Shown here: piece after piece, positions 45,944 through 54,107 of the stretch
Layout: each line of letters starts with the position of its first letter
How positions within the stretch are numbered: position 1 is the first letter of the stretch
DNA from: Salipiger sp. IMCC34102
Lineage (GTDB): Bacteria; Pseudomonadota; Alphaproteobacteria; Rhodobacterales; Rhodobacteraceae
Assembly (NCBI RefSeq): GCF_004145405.1
Contig: NZ_SELQ01000008.1
Location: 62,001 to 126,000 of the forward strand
Reading direction: 5' to 3'
Length of the DNA: 64,000 nt
Made by a program: the position numbers and the translations under genes
Notes under the pieces: generated by a model
The model's input: only the letters and a program-made list of their open reading frames with translations
Told to the model about the DNA's origin: nothing
The model's database searches: none

Positions 45944-47571
45944 CCCACTGGATCGTCCTTCCCGTCGTCTTGCCCGCGATGCTGGCCGCCGTCCTGGTGC
46001 TGGTCACGCGCTATCACCCGGTGCTGCAGCGCACCTTCAGCATGGCCGGCACGCTGGGCCTGCTCGCGCTGGCGCTGGGTCTGTTCTGGCGCGCCTCCGA
46101 CGGGACAATCGACATCTACCAGCTGGGCCATTGGCCCGCGCCCTTCGGGATCGTCCTGGTGGCGGACCGGCTGTCGACGCTGATGGTGCTCATCACCGCC
46201 ACCCTCGCCCCGCTGGTGCTGCTCTACGCCATAGGTTCCGGCTGGGACAAGCGGGGTTGGCATTTTCACGCGCTCTTCCAGTTCCAGCTGATGGGGATCA
46301 TGGGCGCATTCCTGACGGGCGACTTGTTCAACCTCTTCGTCTTCTTCGAGGTTCTGCTGATCGCCTCCTACGGGCTGATGATCCACGCGGGCGGGGCCGC
46401 ACGGTTGCGCGCGGGCGTGCAATACGTGCTCTACAACCTTCTGGGCTCGACGCTCTTTCTCTTCGCGCTCGGCACGATCTACGCCCAGACCGGCACGCTG
46501 AACATGGCCGACCTCGCGTTGCGCGTCTCGGTCCTGTCGGCGGACGACACCGGCGGCATCCGCGTCGCGGCGGTCCTGCTGCTGCTCGTCTTCGCGATCA
46601 AGGCGGCCCTTCTGCCGCTGCACTTCTGGCTTCCCGCCTCCTACGCCGAGGCCCCTGCCCCGGTCGCGGCCCTCTTCTCCATCATGACCAAGGTCGGCGC
46701 CTACGGGATCATCCGGGTCTACACGCTGATCTTTCCCCCCACGCTGGAGACGACGCAGGGCCTGATGGGCACATGGCTTCTGCCCGCGGCCGTGCTGACG
46801 CTGGCCATGGGCATGATCGGCGTGCTGGGCGCGGCGCGGCTCGACCGGCTGGTGGCCTTCTCGGTCATCGGCTCCATGGGAATGCTGCTGAGCGCCGTAG
46901 GCGTCTTCACCCCCGACGGCATCTCGGCCGCGCTCTACTACGCGGTGCATTCGACCTTCGCCGCCGCCGCGCTGTTCCTGCTGGTGGACGTGCTGCGCGA
47001 CCGGCGCGGCGACGTGGGCGCGCACCTGCGCGACGCCGGCGTCATCACCGGCGGGCCGCTGATCGCGGGCCTGTTCTTCGTCGCCGCCATCGTCATGACC
47101 GGACTGCCGCCGCTGTCGGGCTTCGTCGGCAAGCTTCTGGTCATGCAATCGGCCTGGGGCCACGGGTTGCACTGGTGGGTCTGGGGCGCGGTGCTGGGCG
47201 GATCGCTGATCGCGGTGGTGGGCTTCGCGCGCGCGGGCTCGCAGATCTTCTGGCGCAGCCACCAGGTCATGGTGGCAGAGGTTCCCGACGGCGACACGCT
47301 CCCCCCCGTCGAAGCGGAAGAGAGCAATCCCGACCTGCCCGCCCCCACGCCGCCCCGGACCCCCGTGGTCGCCATCGGTGGCGTGATCGCGGTGATCGTG
47401 GGCCTCACGATCTTCGCGGGTCCGGTCACGGCCACGATGCAGGCCACCGCCGACCAGCTCTTCACGCCCGCGCCCTACATCGACGTGGTGCTGAACACCG
47501 AAGGCAAGCAGATCCCGAGCGCCGATTACGCCGACACCCCCGACGTCGACCTGGAAGAGGAGGGTTACTGA
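45940..47571 (+). CDS. mrpD: Mrp antiporter subunit D
   Basis: A 543-residue NuoM/N-like proton-channel subunit with about 14 membrane segments. Key stretches are TGDLFNLFVFFEVLLIASYGLM, with the essential glutamate helix, and FAIKAALLPLHFWLPASYAEAPAPVAALFS with the channel lysine. It is the core ion-translocating partner of MrpA. It overlaps mrpC by 4 bp and ends 1 bp before mrpE. The C-terminal tail (about residues 440-475) is Pro/Glu-rich. Confidence 0.93.
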   Translation: MTHWIVLPVVLPAMLAAVLVLVTRYHPVLQRTFSMAGTLGLLALALGLFWRASDGTIDIYQLGHWPAPFGIVLVADRLSTLMVLITATLAPLVLLYAIGSGWDKRGWHFHALFQFQLMGIMGAFLTGDLFNLFVFFEVLLIASYGLMIHAGGAARLRAGVQYVLYNLLGSTLFLFALGTIYAQTGTLNMADLALRVSVLSADDTGGIRVAAVLLLLVFAIKAALLPLHFWLPASYAEAPAPVAALFSIMTKVGAYGIIRVYTLIFPPTLETTQGLMGTWLLPAAVLTLAMGMIGVLGAARLDRLVAFSVIGSMGMLLSAVGVFTPDGISAALYYAVHSTFAAAALFLLVDVLRDRRGDVGAHLRDAGVITGGPLIAGLFFVAAIVMTGLPPLSGFVGKLLVMQSAWGHGLHWWVWGAVLGGSLIAVVGFARAGSQIFWRSHQVMVAEVPDGDTLPPVEAEESNPDLPAPTPPRTPVVAIGGVIAVIVGLTIFAGPVTATMQATADQLFTPAPYIDVVLNTEGKQIPSADYADTPDVDLEEEGY

Positions 47572-47572
47572 C

Positions 47573-48079
47573 ATGCCCATGCGCCTGTTCTACCGCGTCT
47601 TCCCGCACCCGTTCCTGACGCTTCTGCTGATCGTCGTCTGGTGCCTCCTGGTGAACTCGATCAGCTACGGCACCGTGGTCATGGGGCTGATCCTTGGCTT
47701 CCTGATCCCGATCATCACCGCCCCCTACTGGCCCAACCGGCCGCCCCTGCCGAAGCCCTGGCTTCTGGTGAGCTACTTCTTCGTCGTGGTCTGGGACATC
47801 CTCGTGGCCAACGTCGAGGTCGCGCTCGTGGTGCTCTTCAAGCCCAATTCGCGGATGCGTTCGAACTGGGTCGTGATCCCGCTCGAGCTGCGTACGCCCG
47901 AGGCGATCAGCATGCTCGCCGGCACCATCACCCTGACCCCCGGCACGGTCAGTGCCGATCTCTCCGCCGACGGCACGGCGCTGCTGGTGCATGCGCTGGA
48001 CGCCGACGACCCGGAAGAGGTCGCCCGCGACATCAAGGCCCGCTACGAATCCCGGCTGAAAAGGATCTTCGAGGCATGA
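47573..48079 (+). CDS. mrpE: Mrp antiporter subunit E
   Basis: A 168-residue membrane protein of the MrpE/MnhE family. It shows two to three N-terminal hydrophobic helices, then the soluble part with ELRTPEAISMLAGTITLTPGTVSADLSADG..LLVHALD, the family signature (LLAN.ITLTPGT). Its stop overlaps the mrpF start (ATGA). Confidence 0.92.
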   Translation: MPMRLFYRVFPHPFLTLLLIVVWCLLVNSISYGTVVMGLILGFLIPIITAPYWPNRPPLPKPWLLVSYFFVVVWDILVANVEVALVVLFKPNSRMRSNWVVIPLELRTPEAISMLAGTITLTPGTVSADLSADGTALLVHALDADDPEEVARDIKARYESRLKRIFEA

Positions 48080-48345
48080 TCGACATCGCCCTTTACATCG
48101 CCATGGCCGTGGTCGGCCTCAGCCAGGTCATGGCCATGGTGCGCCTGCTGAAAGGCCCCATGGTCGGCGACCGGATCCTCGCACTCGACACGATGGTCGT
48201 GAACGCCATCGCGATGATCATCCTCGTCGGCATGCACTGGGGCACGCAGATCTACTTCGAAAGCGCGCTCATCTTCGCCATGCTGGGCTTCGTCTCGACG
48301 GTGGCGCTCTGCCGTTTCGTGCTGCGGGGGGACATCATCGAATGA
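48076..48345 (+). CDS. mrpF: Mrp antiporter subunit F
   Basis: An 89-residue protein with three membrane helices and the MrpF core RLLKGPMVGDRILALDTMVVNAIAMI. The start is fixed by the ATGA overlap with mrpE; an upstream open frame is a shadow of mrpE. Its stop overlaps mrpG in the same way. Confidence 0.93.
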   Translation: MIDIALYIAMAVVGLSQVMAMVRLLKGPMVGDRILALDTMVVNAIAMIILVGMHWGTQIYFESALIFAMLGFVSTVALCRFVLRGDIIE

Positions 48346-48701
48346 CGCTGATCCTGGACATCCTGATCGTCGTGCTGATCGGCATCGGCGCCACCTTCCT
48401 GCTCATCGGAAGCTACGGGCTGATCAAGCTACCCGACCCGATGTCGCGGCTGCACGCGCCGACGAAATCCTCCACGCTGGGGGTGGGGTCGCTGCTCATC
48501 GCCTCGATGCTGAACGCATGGGTGCACCACGATCCTTCCGTGCACGAGGTGCTGGTCATGGCGTTCCTCTTCGTCAGCGCGCCGATCTCGGGCAACTTCA
48601 TCTCGAAGACGCACCTGCACATGCGGCGCAACGACACCGATCTGCCCTGCCCCCCGGAAGAGAAATCCTGGGCCAGCACGGCACCGGTGAAAAACGACTA
48701 A
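48342..48701 (+). CDS. mrpG: Mrp antiporter subunit G
   Basis: A 119-residue protein with three membrane helices; IGSYGLIKLPDPMSRLHAPTKSSTLGVGSLLIAS is the MrpG signature. It is the last gene of the operon. The assembled Mrp complex exports sodium in exchange for protons and supports growth at high salt or alkaline pH, which urease activity next door would favour. A parS-like palindrome lies 28 bp after its stop. Confidence 0.93.
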   Translation: MTLILDILIVVLIGIGATFLLIGSYGLIKLPDPMSRLHAPTKSSTLGVGSLLIASMLNAWVHHDPSVHEVLVMAFLFVSAPISGNFISKTHLHMRRNDTDLPCPPEEKSWASTAPVKND

Positions 48702-48729
48702 CCGACTGATTTCGCAGCAAGATCGGCCC

Positions 48730-48747
48730 GATTGCCAATTGGCAATC
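48730..48747. promoter_or_regulatory. parS: Candidate parS centromere site, copy 1
   Basis: A perfect 18-bp palindrome GATTGCCAATTGGCAATC lying between mrpG and parB and touching the parB stop codon. An identical copy is at 52474-52491, on the other side of the rep gene. Perfect palindromes of this size flanking a parAB-rep module are typical ParB-binding sites of alphaproteobacterial plasmids. Binding itself is inferred. Confidence 0.75.
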
Positions 48748-49693
48748 AGCCTTTTCGCGATTTGAGGTATTCCTCGACCGCGGCCCGAAGCGCCTTGTCC
48801 GGCAAGGTGGCCGAGAAGCGCAGCGCGTGAACCTTGCCCTGCTTCTTCAGGGACACGTTGCCAAGCGGATGGGTGAAAAGCTCGTCGTGCGCGCGCCGCT
48901 TCCGGGGCGCCTTGCCCGCCGTCTTGAGCGCGCTCATCACCTCCGCGGCGGTGGCCCCCTGCCCCGCCAACCGGTCGGCTTCCTCCAGCACGCGGGTCGC
49001 GGCATCGCTGTCGACCATCACCGCCCGCAACTGCCGCGCGTGCACCTCTCGCAGCTCGCGGATCGAGGGGAAGGCCGCGACGATGCGCGGGTCCAGTTTC
49101 GCCAGTTGCAGGAACCGCGACAAAAACCCGGGCGAGACTTGAAGCCGCTCCGCCATGACCTTCTGCTGCCCGCCGTAATACATCTCGCAGGCGCGGGCGT
49201 AGTCGCGGGCCCGCTCGAAGTCGCTGATGTCCTCGCGGTCGCGGTTTTCGATATCGGCGAGGCGGAAGGCTTCCTCGTCGGTCAGGTCGCGCTCCTCGAT
49301 GAGGTAGCGGAACTGGGGGTAGTTGTTGGCCCGCAGCCAGCTGACCGCGAAGTGCCGCCGGGCACCGCAGATGACCTCGTATTCCGCATCGCCGCCCGAA
49401 AGCCGCCGCACGATGGCGGGGAATTCCTGTTGCCCTTGCGCCTTCATCCCCTCGATGAGGTCGGCGCAATTCTCTGCCGTCAGCAGATCGTAGGCGCGGT
49501 TGTGCCCCTCCCACATGACGCAGGTCGCGGGATCGACGAGACGCAGGACCTTCTCCTGCCGCCCCCCCGCCGCCTGTTCGGCCATGGTGGTCGAGCGTTT
49601 CAGAAACCGGGCGGAGCCGCGCGGTTCGGGCGTCTCGTCGGCCCCGAGGTCCGACAGGATGTCGTCGAAGATGGCGTCGTGTTTCTTGCTCAC
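48746..49693 (-). CDS. parB: Plasmid partition protein ParB (RepB-like)
   Basis: A 315-residue centromere-binding protein. The N-terminal ParB/Srx domain includes LIEGMKAQGQQEFPAIVRRL and YEVICGARRHFAVSWLRAN (the GxRR CTP-binding region). A helix-turn-helix follows (QQKVMAERLQVSPGFLSRFLQLAKL). The C-terminal part (VSLKKQGKVHALRFSATLPD) is like that of plasmid RepB/ParB proteins. Its start overlaps the parA stop (ATGA). It probably binds the two flanking palindromes. Confidence 0.92.
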   Translation of the reverse strand: MSKKHDAIFDDILSDLGADETPEPRGSARFLKRSTTMAEQAAGGRQEKVLRLVDPATCVMWEGHNRAYDLLTAENCADLIEGMKAQGQQEFPAIVRRLSGGDAEYEVICGARRHFAVSWLRANNYPQFRYLIEERDLTDEEAFRLADIENRDREDISDFERARDYARACEMYYGGQQKVMAERLQVSPGFLSRFLQLAKLDPRIVAAFPSIRELREVHARQLRAVMVDSDAATRVLEEADRLAGQGATAAEVMSALKTAGKAPRKRRAHDELFTHPLGNVSLKKQGKVHALRFSATLPDKALRAAVEEYLKSRKG

Positions 49694-50886
49694 AGGATCC
49701 CCTCCTTGCGCAGGCGTGGCAAATGACTGGGCCAGGTCTTGCGGATCTCGGTTTCGATCTCGCGGCCCACGGCGTCCAGGTAGACGCGGCAGCGCTTGTG
49801 CGTCTCGGTCCGCGTGGCGGCACCGGTCAGCTCGTACACCGTCATCAGGTTGGCGGCGGCGTTGTCGATTTCGGCACTGTCCTTGAGGACCGCGTTCAGC
49901 ATGTCCTGCGGGAACACCGCATCCATCATCCGCTTGATCGCCTGATGCGCGCTTTTCTGGTCATTCATCTTGGTCGCGAGGATCTTAACGAAGTCATACC
50001 CCCGCGCACCCCCGTGTTCGGCCAATTCCCCAAGGGTCGAGGACATCATCCGCAGGAAATGCGCCGTCGACCCGAAGTCGATGTTGTTCGGCGGGGCCGG
50101 CACGACGATCGCATTGGCCGCCCGCAACACCGAGAGAGAGATCATCCCGAGCGCCGGCGGCGGGTCCAGCAGGATCACGTCGAACTGGTCGGAAATCGTC
50201 TCTATTCCCGTGCGTAGTCTATCAAGGACGAAATCCTGCTCGCGCACCATGCGGGCCGCGAATTCGTATTCCGCGTCGTAGAGCCCAAGGTTCGCCGGGA
50301 TCAGCGCGATCCCCGGCCAGTAGGTCGCGCGCAGGGCATAGTGCAGCGTCGCGGGCCCTCCATGACGAAAGAACGGGTAGAGCGTGTCCTCCTCCTCGTC
50401 GACGTCCACGTCCGGGTTCAGCCCGAAGACGCTGGTGGTCGACGCCTGGCTGTCGCAATCCACCACGCAGACGCGGTAGCCCTTCTGCGCCAGATACTGC
50501 GCCAGGTGCGCCACGACGGTCGACTTGCCGACGCCGCCCTTGAAGTTCTGCACCGCCAGAACCATCGCCGGATCGTCCGCCGCACGGTGCGGCAGCGTGC
50601 CGAAGACCTGGCGCATCCGGTTCACGTCTTCCAGGCTGTAGCCGGTGCGCCGGTTGGTGTCGGGGTCCTTGTCCGGTGCCGGCAGGCGCCCGTCGCCTTC
50701 GGCATCGCGGATCGCCTTCTCGGTCCGGCCGACCATCTCGGCCGCGGTGCGCACGTTGTAGCGCACGTCCAGCGTCTTCGCCGTGCCGGGAGAGAAGACG
50801 CGCGCGCGCAGCTTCTCGATCACCCGACCGGCGCGACTGGCGAGCGCGTCGATTTCGGGCAAGGCGATGGGGTAATCCTGTGGCAT
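49690..50886 (-). CDS. parA: Plasmid partition ATPase ParA
   Basis: A 398-residue deviant Walker ATPase with an N-terminal DNA-binding region. Residues about 43-95 contain a MerR-like helix-turn-helix (RTAAEMVGRTEKAIRDAEGDG...). The ATPase domain has NFKGGVGKSTVVAHLA (Lys121 and the signature lysine Lys116) and FDVILLDPPPALG. The N-terminal HTH marks type Ia partition ATPases, which usually autorepress their own promoter. ATG 50886 was chosen; a longer open frame upstream enters the origin region. Divergent from rep. Confidence 0.92.
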   Translation of the reverse strand: MPQDYPIALPEIDALASRAGRVIEKLRARVFSPGTAKTLDVRYNVRTAAEMVGRTEKAIRDAEGDGRLPAPDKDPDTNRRTGYSLEDVNRMRQVFGTLPHRAADDPAMVLAVQNFKGGVGKSTVVAHLAQYLAQKGYRVCVVDCDSQASTTSVFGLNPDVDVDEEEDTLYPFFRHGGPATLHYALRATYWPGIALIPANLGLYDAEYEFAARMVREQDFVLDRLRTGIETISDQFDVILLDPPPALGMISLSVLRAANAIVVPAPPNNIDFGSTAHFLRMMSSTLGELAEHGGARGYDFVKILATKMNDQKSAHQAIKRMMDAVFPQDMLNAVLKDSAEIDNAAANLMTVYELTGAATRTETHKRCRVYLDAVGREIETEIRKTWPSHLPRLRKEGIL

Positions 50887-51168
50887 GGTATCCGCTCTTG
50901 TTTTGCTTGCAGGATGCCGAATGCGACCTGTGCTTACAAGTACGGAGTTTGAAGGTGGGGCCATCAAAAAGCGAACCTTTGGGCAGCGTGTCGTAGAGAC
51001 CGCACTTTTGGCGTCGCAGTCGTGTCTGCGGTCAAGTTTGGGCGCACCATCAACGCTTGCCTCACCCAAATCGACCTAAAAATCCAAAACCCCGCTGTTC
51101 AGATATTCGGATTCTCCTGTTCGGGCGCGCCACCCCCCTGCCCCGCTTGGCGCCATCCCGCTTGACGC
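50887..51168. other. Promoter-side part of the replication origin region
   Basis: No gene is visible in these 280 bp between parA and the iterons. The stretch holds the parA promoter by position and an AT-richer patch around 51070-51115, which could be the DNA-unwinding element next to the iterons. No DnaA box was recognised with confidence. Confidence 0.45.
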
Positions 51169-51377
51169 TTACGCTTCGGGACGGTTTGCCTTACGGGTCG
51201 GGTGAGGTGGCGATACCTTTGGGGTGATCTGTCCTTACGCCCCGGGTGGCCGAAAACTTACGGATCGGGTGGGCCATCTCGCGCGAATCGGGGCCTGCCA
51301 GAAACCCCTGTTTTAGTGCCTTTGCCGATTCGCGCCGGGCCTTGGTCGGCGTCTGAAACCTTACGAACCGGGTGCCC
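51169..51377 (+). repeat. Iterons of the plasmid replication origin
   Basis: Direct repeats of consensus TTACGNNYCGGGTGG occur at 51169, 51191, 51235, 51258 and 51361. A degenerate copy at about 51212 fills the double gap. Starts are spaced 22, 44, 23 and 103 bp, so the first four fit a 22-bp (two helical turns) lattice. They lie immediately upstream of the Rep gene and in the same orientation, as for iteron-controlled theta plasmids. Rep binding is inferred. Confidence 0.75.
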
Positions 51378-51446
51378 TGCCCCAAACTTGACTTACGCGG
51401 CTGTCCATACAAAAGTAAGCGCAAGCACGTAATCAAAAGGTGCACC

Positions 51447-52445
51447 TTGGCGAAGTCGACGACACCCTACCGCACGCTCGATGCGAAACCCAGCGCCGAG
51501 ACGCTGATCAAACCGGGCGAACTGGTGGACCTGGTGGAGGTCACGCCGCTGACGTTGGCCGACCGGCGGATCTACAACCAGCTGCTGGAAAATGCCTGGG
51601 AGGCGATCGACAAGCCCGTCACCCATGTCATCGCCAAGTCCGAATTGCGCGGCAATCACAACTCCAACGATCGCATCGGCGAGTCGATCGAGCGTCTGAT
51701 GTCCTCGATCGTGAAGATGGAGGTGCTTTGGGACGGCAAGCCCGCGATCGAGCGGGTCCAGCTTCTGGGCGGCAACGTGGAGATGGCGCGCGGCGACGGG
51801 CTCTTCGAGTACGAGATCCCTGCGCGCCTGCGCAAGGTCATCCGCAACTCCACCGTCTTCGCCCGCCTCCAGCGCGAGGTGATGTTCGCCCTGACCTCGA
51901 AATACGCCCTCACGCTTTACGAGATGGTGCAGAAGCGCGGGAACCTGCGCTGGAAGTCGTCGGAGAAGTTCACCCTCGACGCCATCCGCGGCGTGCTGGG
52001 GGTGCCGAAGGGCAAGCTCACCTCCTGGTCGAACCTGCGGTTGCGCGCCATCGAGCCGGCGGTGGAGGAAGTCTGCGCGCTGTCGGATTACATGGTCGAG
52101 ATCAGCCCCATCAAGACCGGTCGCAGCGTGACCCATGTGGAGTTGCGCTGGTGGCGCAAGGATGGTGACGCCACCGGCGAGGCAGCCCGCGCGCTCAGCT
52201 TCGCCAGCACCGGACGGCGGCAGAAGGCGGCGGAGGGGCGGCCCCGCCCCGGGCACCTCGACACCAAGGGGGCGGCCTTGCAGACCCAGACCTACGAGAC
52301 GGCGCGCATGCGGTTTCCGGGCTACGACATCTACTACGTCGAAGGCGCCTGGCGCGACTGGGCCAAGGGCCGCGCCCCGGCGGAGGACCCCGACCGCGCC
52401 TACCTAGCGTTCTTTCGGAAATTCGCGGAAGCCAATCCGATCTAA
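51447..52445 (+). CDS. Plasmid replication initiator protein (Rep_3-like)
   Basis: A 332-residue initiator. The N-terminal LVEVTPLTLADRRIYNQLLENAW is the typical winged-helix start of Rep_3/RepB-like initiators. Further on are FEYEIPARLRKVIRNSTVFARLQREVMFALTSKYALTLYEMVQKR and FTLDAIRGVLGVPKGKLTSWSNLRLRAIEPAVEEV, the DNA-binding wHTH. The start is probably TTG 51447, preceded by AAAAGG seven bases upstream; the frame extends further up into the last iterons. With the iterons, parAB and parS it forms a complete replicon backbone. I cannot fix its incompatibility class. Confidence 0.87.
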   Translation: MAKSTTPYRTLDAKPSAETLIKPGELVDLVEVTPLTLADRRIYNQLLENAWEAIDKPVTHVIAKSELRGNHNSNDRIGESIERLMSSIVKMEVLWDGKPAIERVQLLGGNVEMARGDGLFEYEIPARLRKVIRNSTVFARLQREVMFALTSKYALTLYEMVQKRGNLRWKSSEKFTLDAIRGVLGVPKGKLTSWSNLRLRAIEPAVEEVCALSDYMVEISPIKTGRSVTHVELRWWRKDGDATGEAARALSFASTGRRQKAAEGRPRPGHLDTKGAALQTQTYETARMRFPGYDIYYVEGAWRDWAKGRAPAEDPDRAYLAFFRKFAEANPI

Positions 52446-52473
52446 GTGGCTGATTGCTCGTTATAAAAGACCC

Positions 52474-52491
52474 GATTGCCAATTGGCAATC
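52474..52491. promoter_or_regulatory. parS: Candidate parS centromere site, copy 2
   Basis: The same 18-bp perfect palindrome as at 48730-48747 (GATTGCCAATTGGCAATC), also preceded by CCC, lies 28 bp after the rep stop. The two copies enclose the whole parB-parA-origin-rep module (about 3.76 kb). Half-site-like words (GATTGC, GGTTGCC) occur within 30 bp on each side. Confidence 0.75.
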
Positions 52492-52617
52492 GCGGTTGCC
52501 AAGCCGCCCCTCTATCTTGCGGCAAAGCAATGTCCGCGTGATTTGCCGCTCGCTCTCGGAACTGGACCCCGCGGGCGGGGTTGTCTGGGAAACCGGACCG
52601 AGCGGAGACCCCCCGAG

Positions 52618-53124
52618 ATGAAGACCACCCTGACCGTCAACGGCACGACCCACGAAGTGGAGGCCGATACCCGGACCTCGCTTCTGGACGCGTTGCGCAA
52701 CCACCTCGACCTGACCGGCAGCAAGAAGGGATGCGACCACGGTCAATGCGGGGCCTGCACCGTCATCGTGAACGGCCGTCGGATCAACTCCTGCCTGACG
52801 CTCGCCTGCATGCACGACGGCGACGAGATCACGACGATCGAAGGCATCGGCACCGCCGAGCAGCTGTCGGAGATGCAGGCCAATTTCGTCAAGCACGACG
52901 GCTATCAGTGCGGCTACTGCACGCCCGGGCAGATCTGCTCGGCCACCGCGATGCTGGACGAGGCGAAGGCCGGCTGGCCCTCGAACGTGAGCGGCGACCT
53001 CACCGGCACGATCGACCTGACCGACGACGAAATCGCCGAGCGCATGTCCGGCAACATCTGCCGCTGCGCCGCCTACCCCAATATCGTGGACGCGATCCGC
53101 GAAACCGCGGAGGGCCGCAAATGA
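52618..53124 (+). CDS. Aldehyde oxidoreductase, 2Fe-2S subunit (PaoA-like)
   Basis: A 168-residue xanthine-oxidase-family iron-sulfur subunit. The plant-type ferredoxin cluster ligands are Cys39, Cys44, Cys47 and Cys59 ([12 protein letters not shown]). The second cluster uses Cys98, Cys101, Cys148 and Cys150 ([16 protein letters not shown]). It passes electrons from the molybdenum site to FAD. Start 52618 follows GGAG; the open frame begins earlier but overlaps the parS region. First of three overlapping genes. Confidence 0.92.
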   Translation: MKTTLTVNGTTHEVEADTRTSLLDALRNHLDLTGSKKGCDHGQCGACTVIVNGRRINSCLTLACMHDGDEITTIEGIGTAEQLSEMQANFVKHDGYQCGYCTPGQICSATAMLDEAKAGWPSNVSGDLTGTIDLTDDEIAERMSGNICRCAAYPNIVDAIRETAEGRK

Positions 53125-54107
53125 GACCGTTCGACTACATCCGCGCCGAGGCGCAATCCGACGCCACTCGCGCCGGGGCCGAGGGGGCGACGATCATCGC
53201 CGGCGGCACTAACCTGCTCGACCTGATGAAGCTTGAGGTGATGGCCCCCGACAAGGTGGTCGATATCACCCGGCTCGACCTGGGCGAGATCGGCGAGGCC
53301 CGCGACGGCGGTCTGCGGATCGGTGCGCTGGTTACGAACTCCGACCTCGCCGCCGACATGCGGGTGCGCAAGAACTACCCGGCGCTGTCCTCGGCATTGC
53401 TGGCGGGCGCGTCTGGCCAGCTGCGCAACAAGGCCACGACGGGCGGCAACCTGCTGCAACGCACGCGGTGCTATTATTTCTACGACACCGATCAGCCCTG
53501 CAACAAGCGCGCGCCCGGTTCGGGCTGCGGTGCCATCGGCGGGGCGAGCCGGTTGCACGCGATCTTGGGCGTCAGCGAAAACTGCATCGCGAGCCACCCC
53601 AGCGACATGGCGGTGGCGATGCGGATGCTGGGCGCCTCGGTCGAGATCGAGAGCGAGGACGGCGAGACCCGTGTCGTGGACCTTGCAGAGTTCTACGTGC
53701 TGCCCGGCGAGGATCCTTCGGTCGAAACGGTGCTGAAGCCCGGCGACCTGATCACCCACGTCATCCTGCCCGCGCCGCGGGCCGGTCGGCAGACCTATCG
53801 CAAGGTGCGCGATCGCGCCTCCTACGCCTTCGCCATGGTATCCGTGGCGGGCCGGGTGTCGGTGCAGGACGGCCGCATCACCGAGGCCGCGCTGGCCTTC
53901 GGCGGCATCGGATCGCAGCCCTGGCGCGACGGCCATGTCGAAGAGATGCTGGTGGGCGAAGAACCCTCGACCGCGCTTTTCGCGAAGGCCGCCGATGCGC
54001 TGCTGGCCGATGCGGTGACGCAGGACGGCAATGCCTTCAAGGTGCCGCTGACGAAACGCACCCTGATCGCGACCCTCAAGGACCTCACGGCGGAGATTGC
54101 GCAATGA
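53121..54107 (+). CDS. Aldehyde oxidoreductase, FAD subunit with 4Fe-4S insertion (PaoB-like)
   Basis: A 328-residue FAD-binding subunit. The FAD loop is [13 protein letters not shown] near the N-terminus, and [13 protein letters not shown] continues the flavin site. A cysteine-rich insertion (Cys117, Cys127, Cys136 and Cys155; [15 protein letters not shown]) matches the extra 4Fe-4S cluster of E. coli PaoB and separates this group from ordinary xanthine dehydrogenases. ATGA overlaps at both ends show translational coupling to the other two subunits. Confidence 0.9.
   Translation: MRPFDYIRAEAQSDATRAGAEGATIIAGGTNLLDLMKLEVMAPDKVVDITRLDLGEIGEARDGGLRIGALVTNSDLAADMRVRKNYPALSSALLAGASGQLRNKATTGGNLLQRTRCYYFYDTDQPCNKRAPGSGCGAIGGASRLHAILGVSENCIASHPSDMAVAMRMLGASVEIESEDGETRVVDLAEFYVLPGEDPSVETVLKPGDLITHVILPAPRAGRQTYRKVRDRASYAFAMVSVAGRVSVQDGRITEAALAFGGIGSQPWRDGHVEEMLVGEEPSTALFAKAADALLADAVTQDGNAFKVPLTKRTLIATLKDLTAEIAQ

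Noticed and set aside
51372-51446. Upstream extension of the Rep frame to 51372
   Set aside because: It covers the last iteron and the presumed promoter. TTG 51447 has a well-placed AAGG and gives a normal initiator N-terminus.
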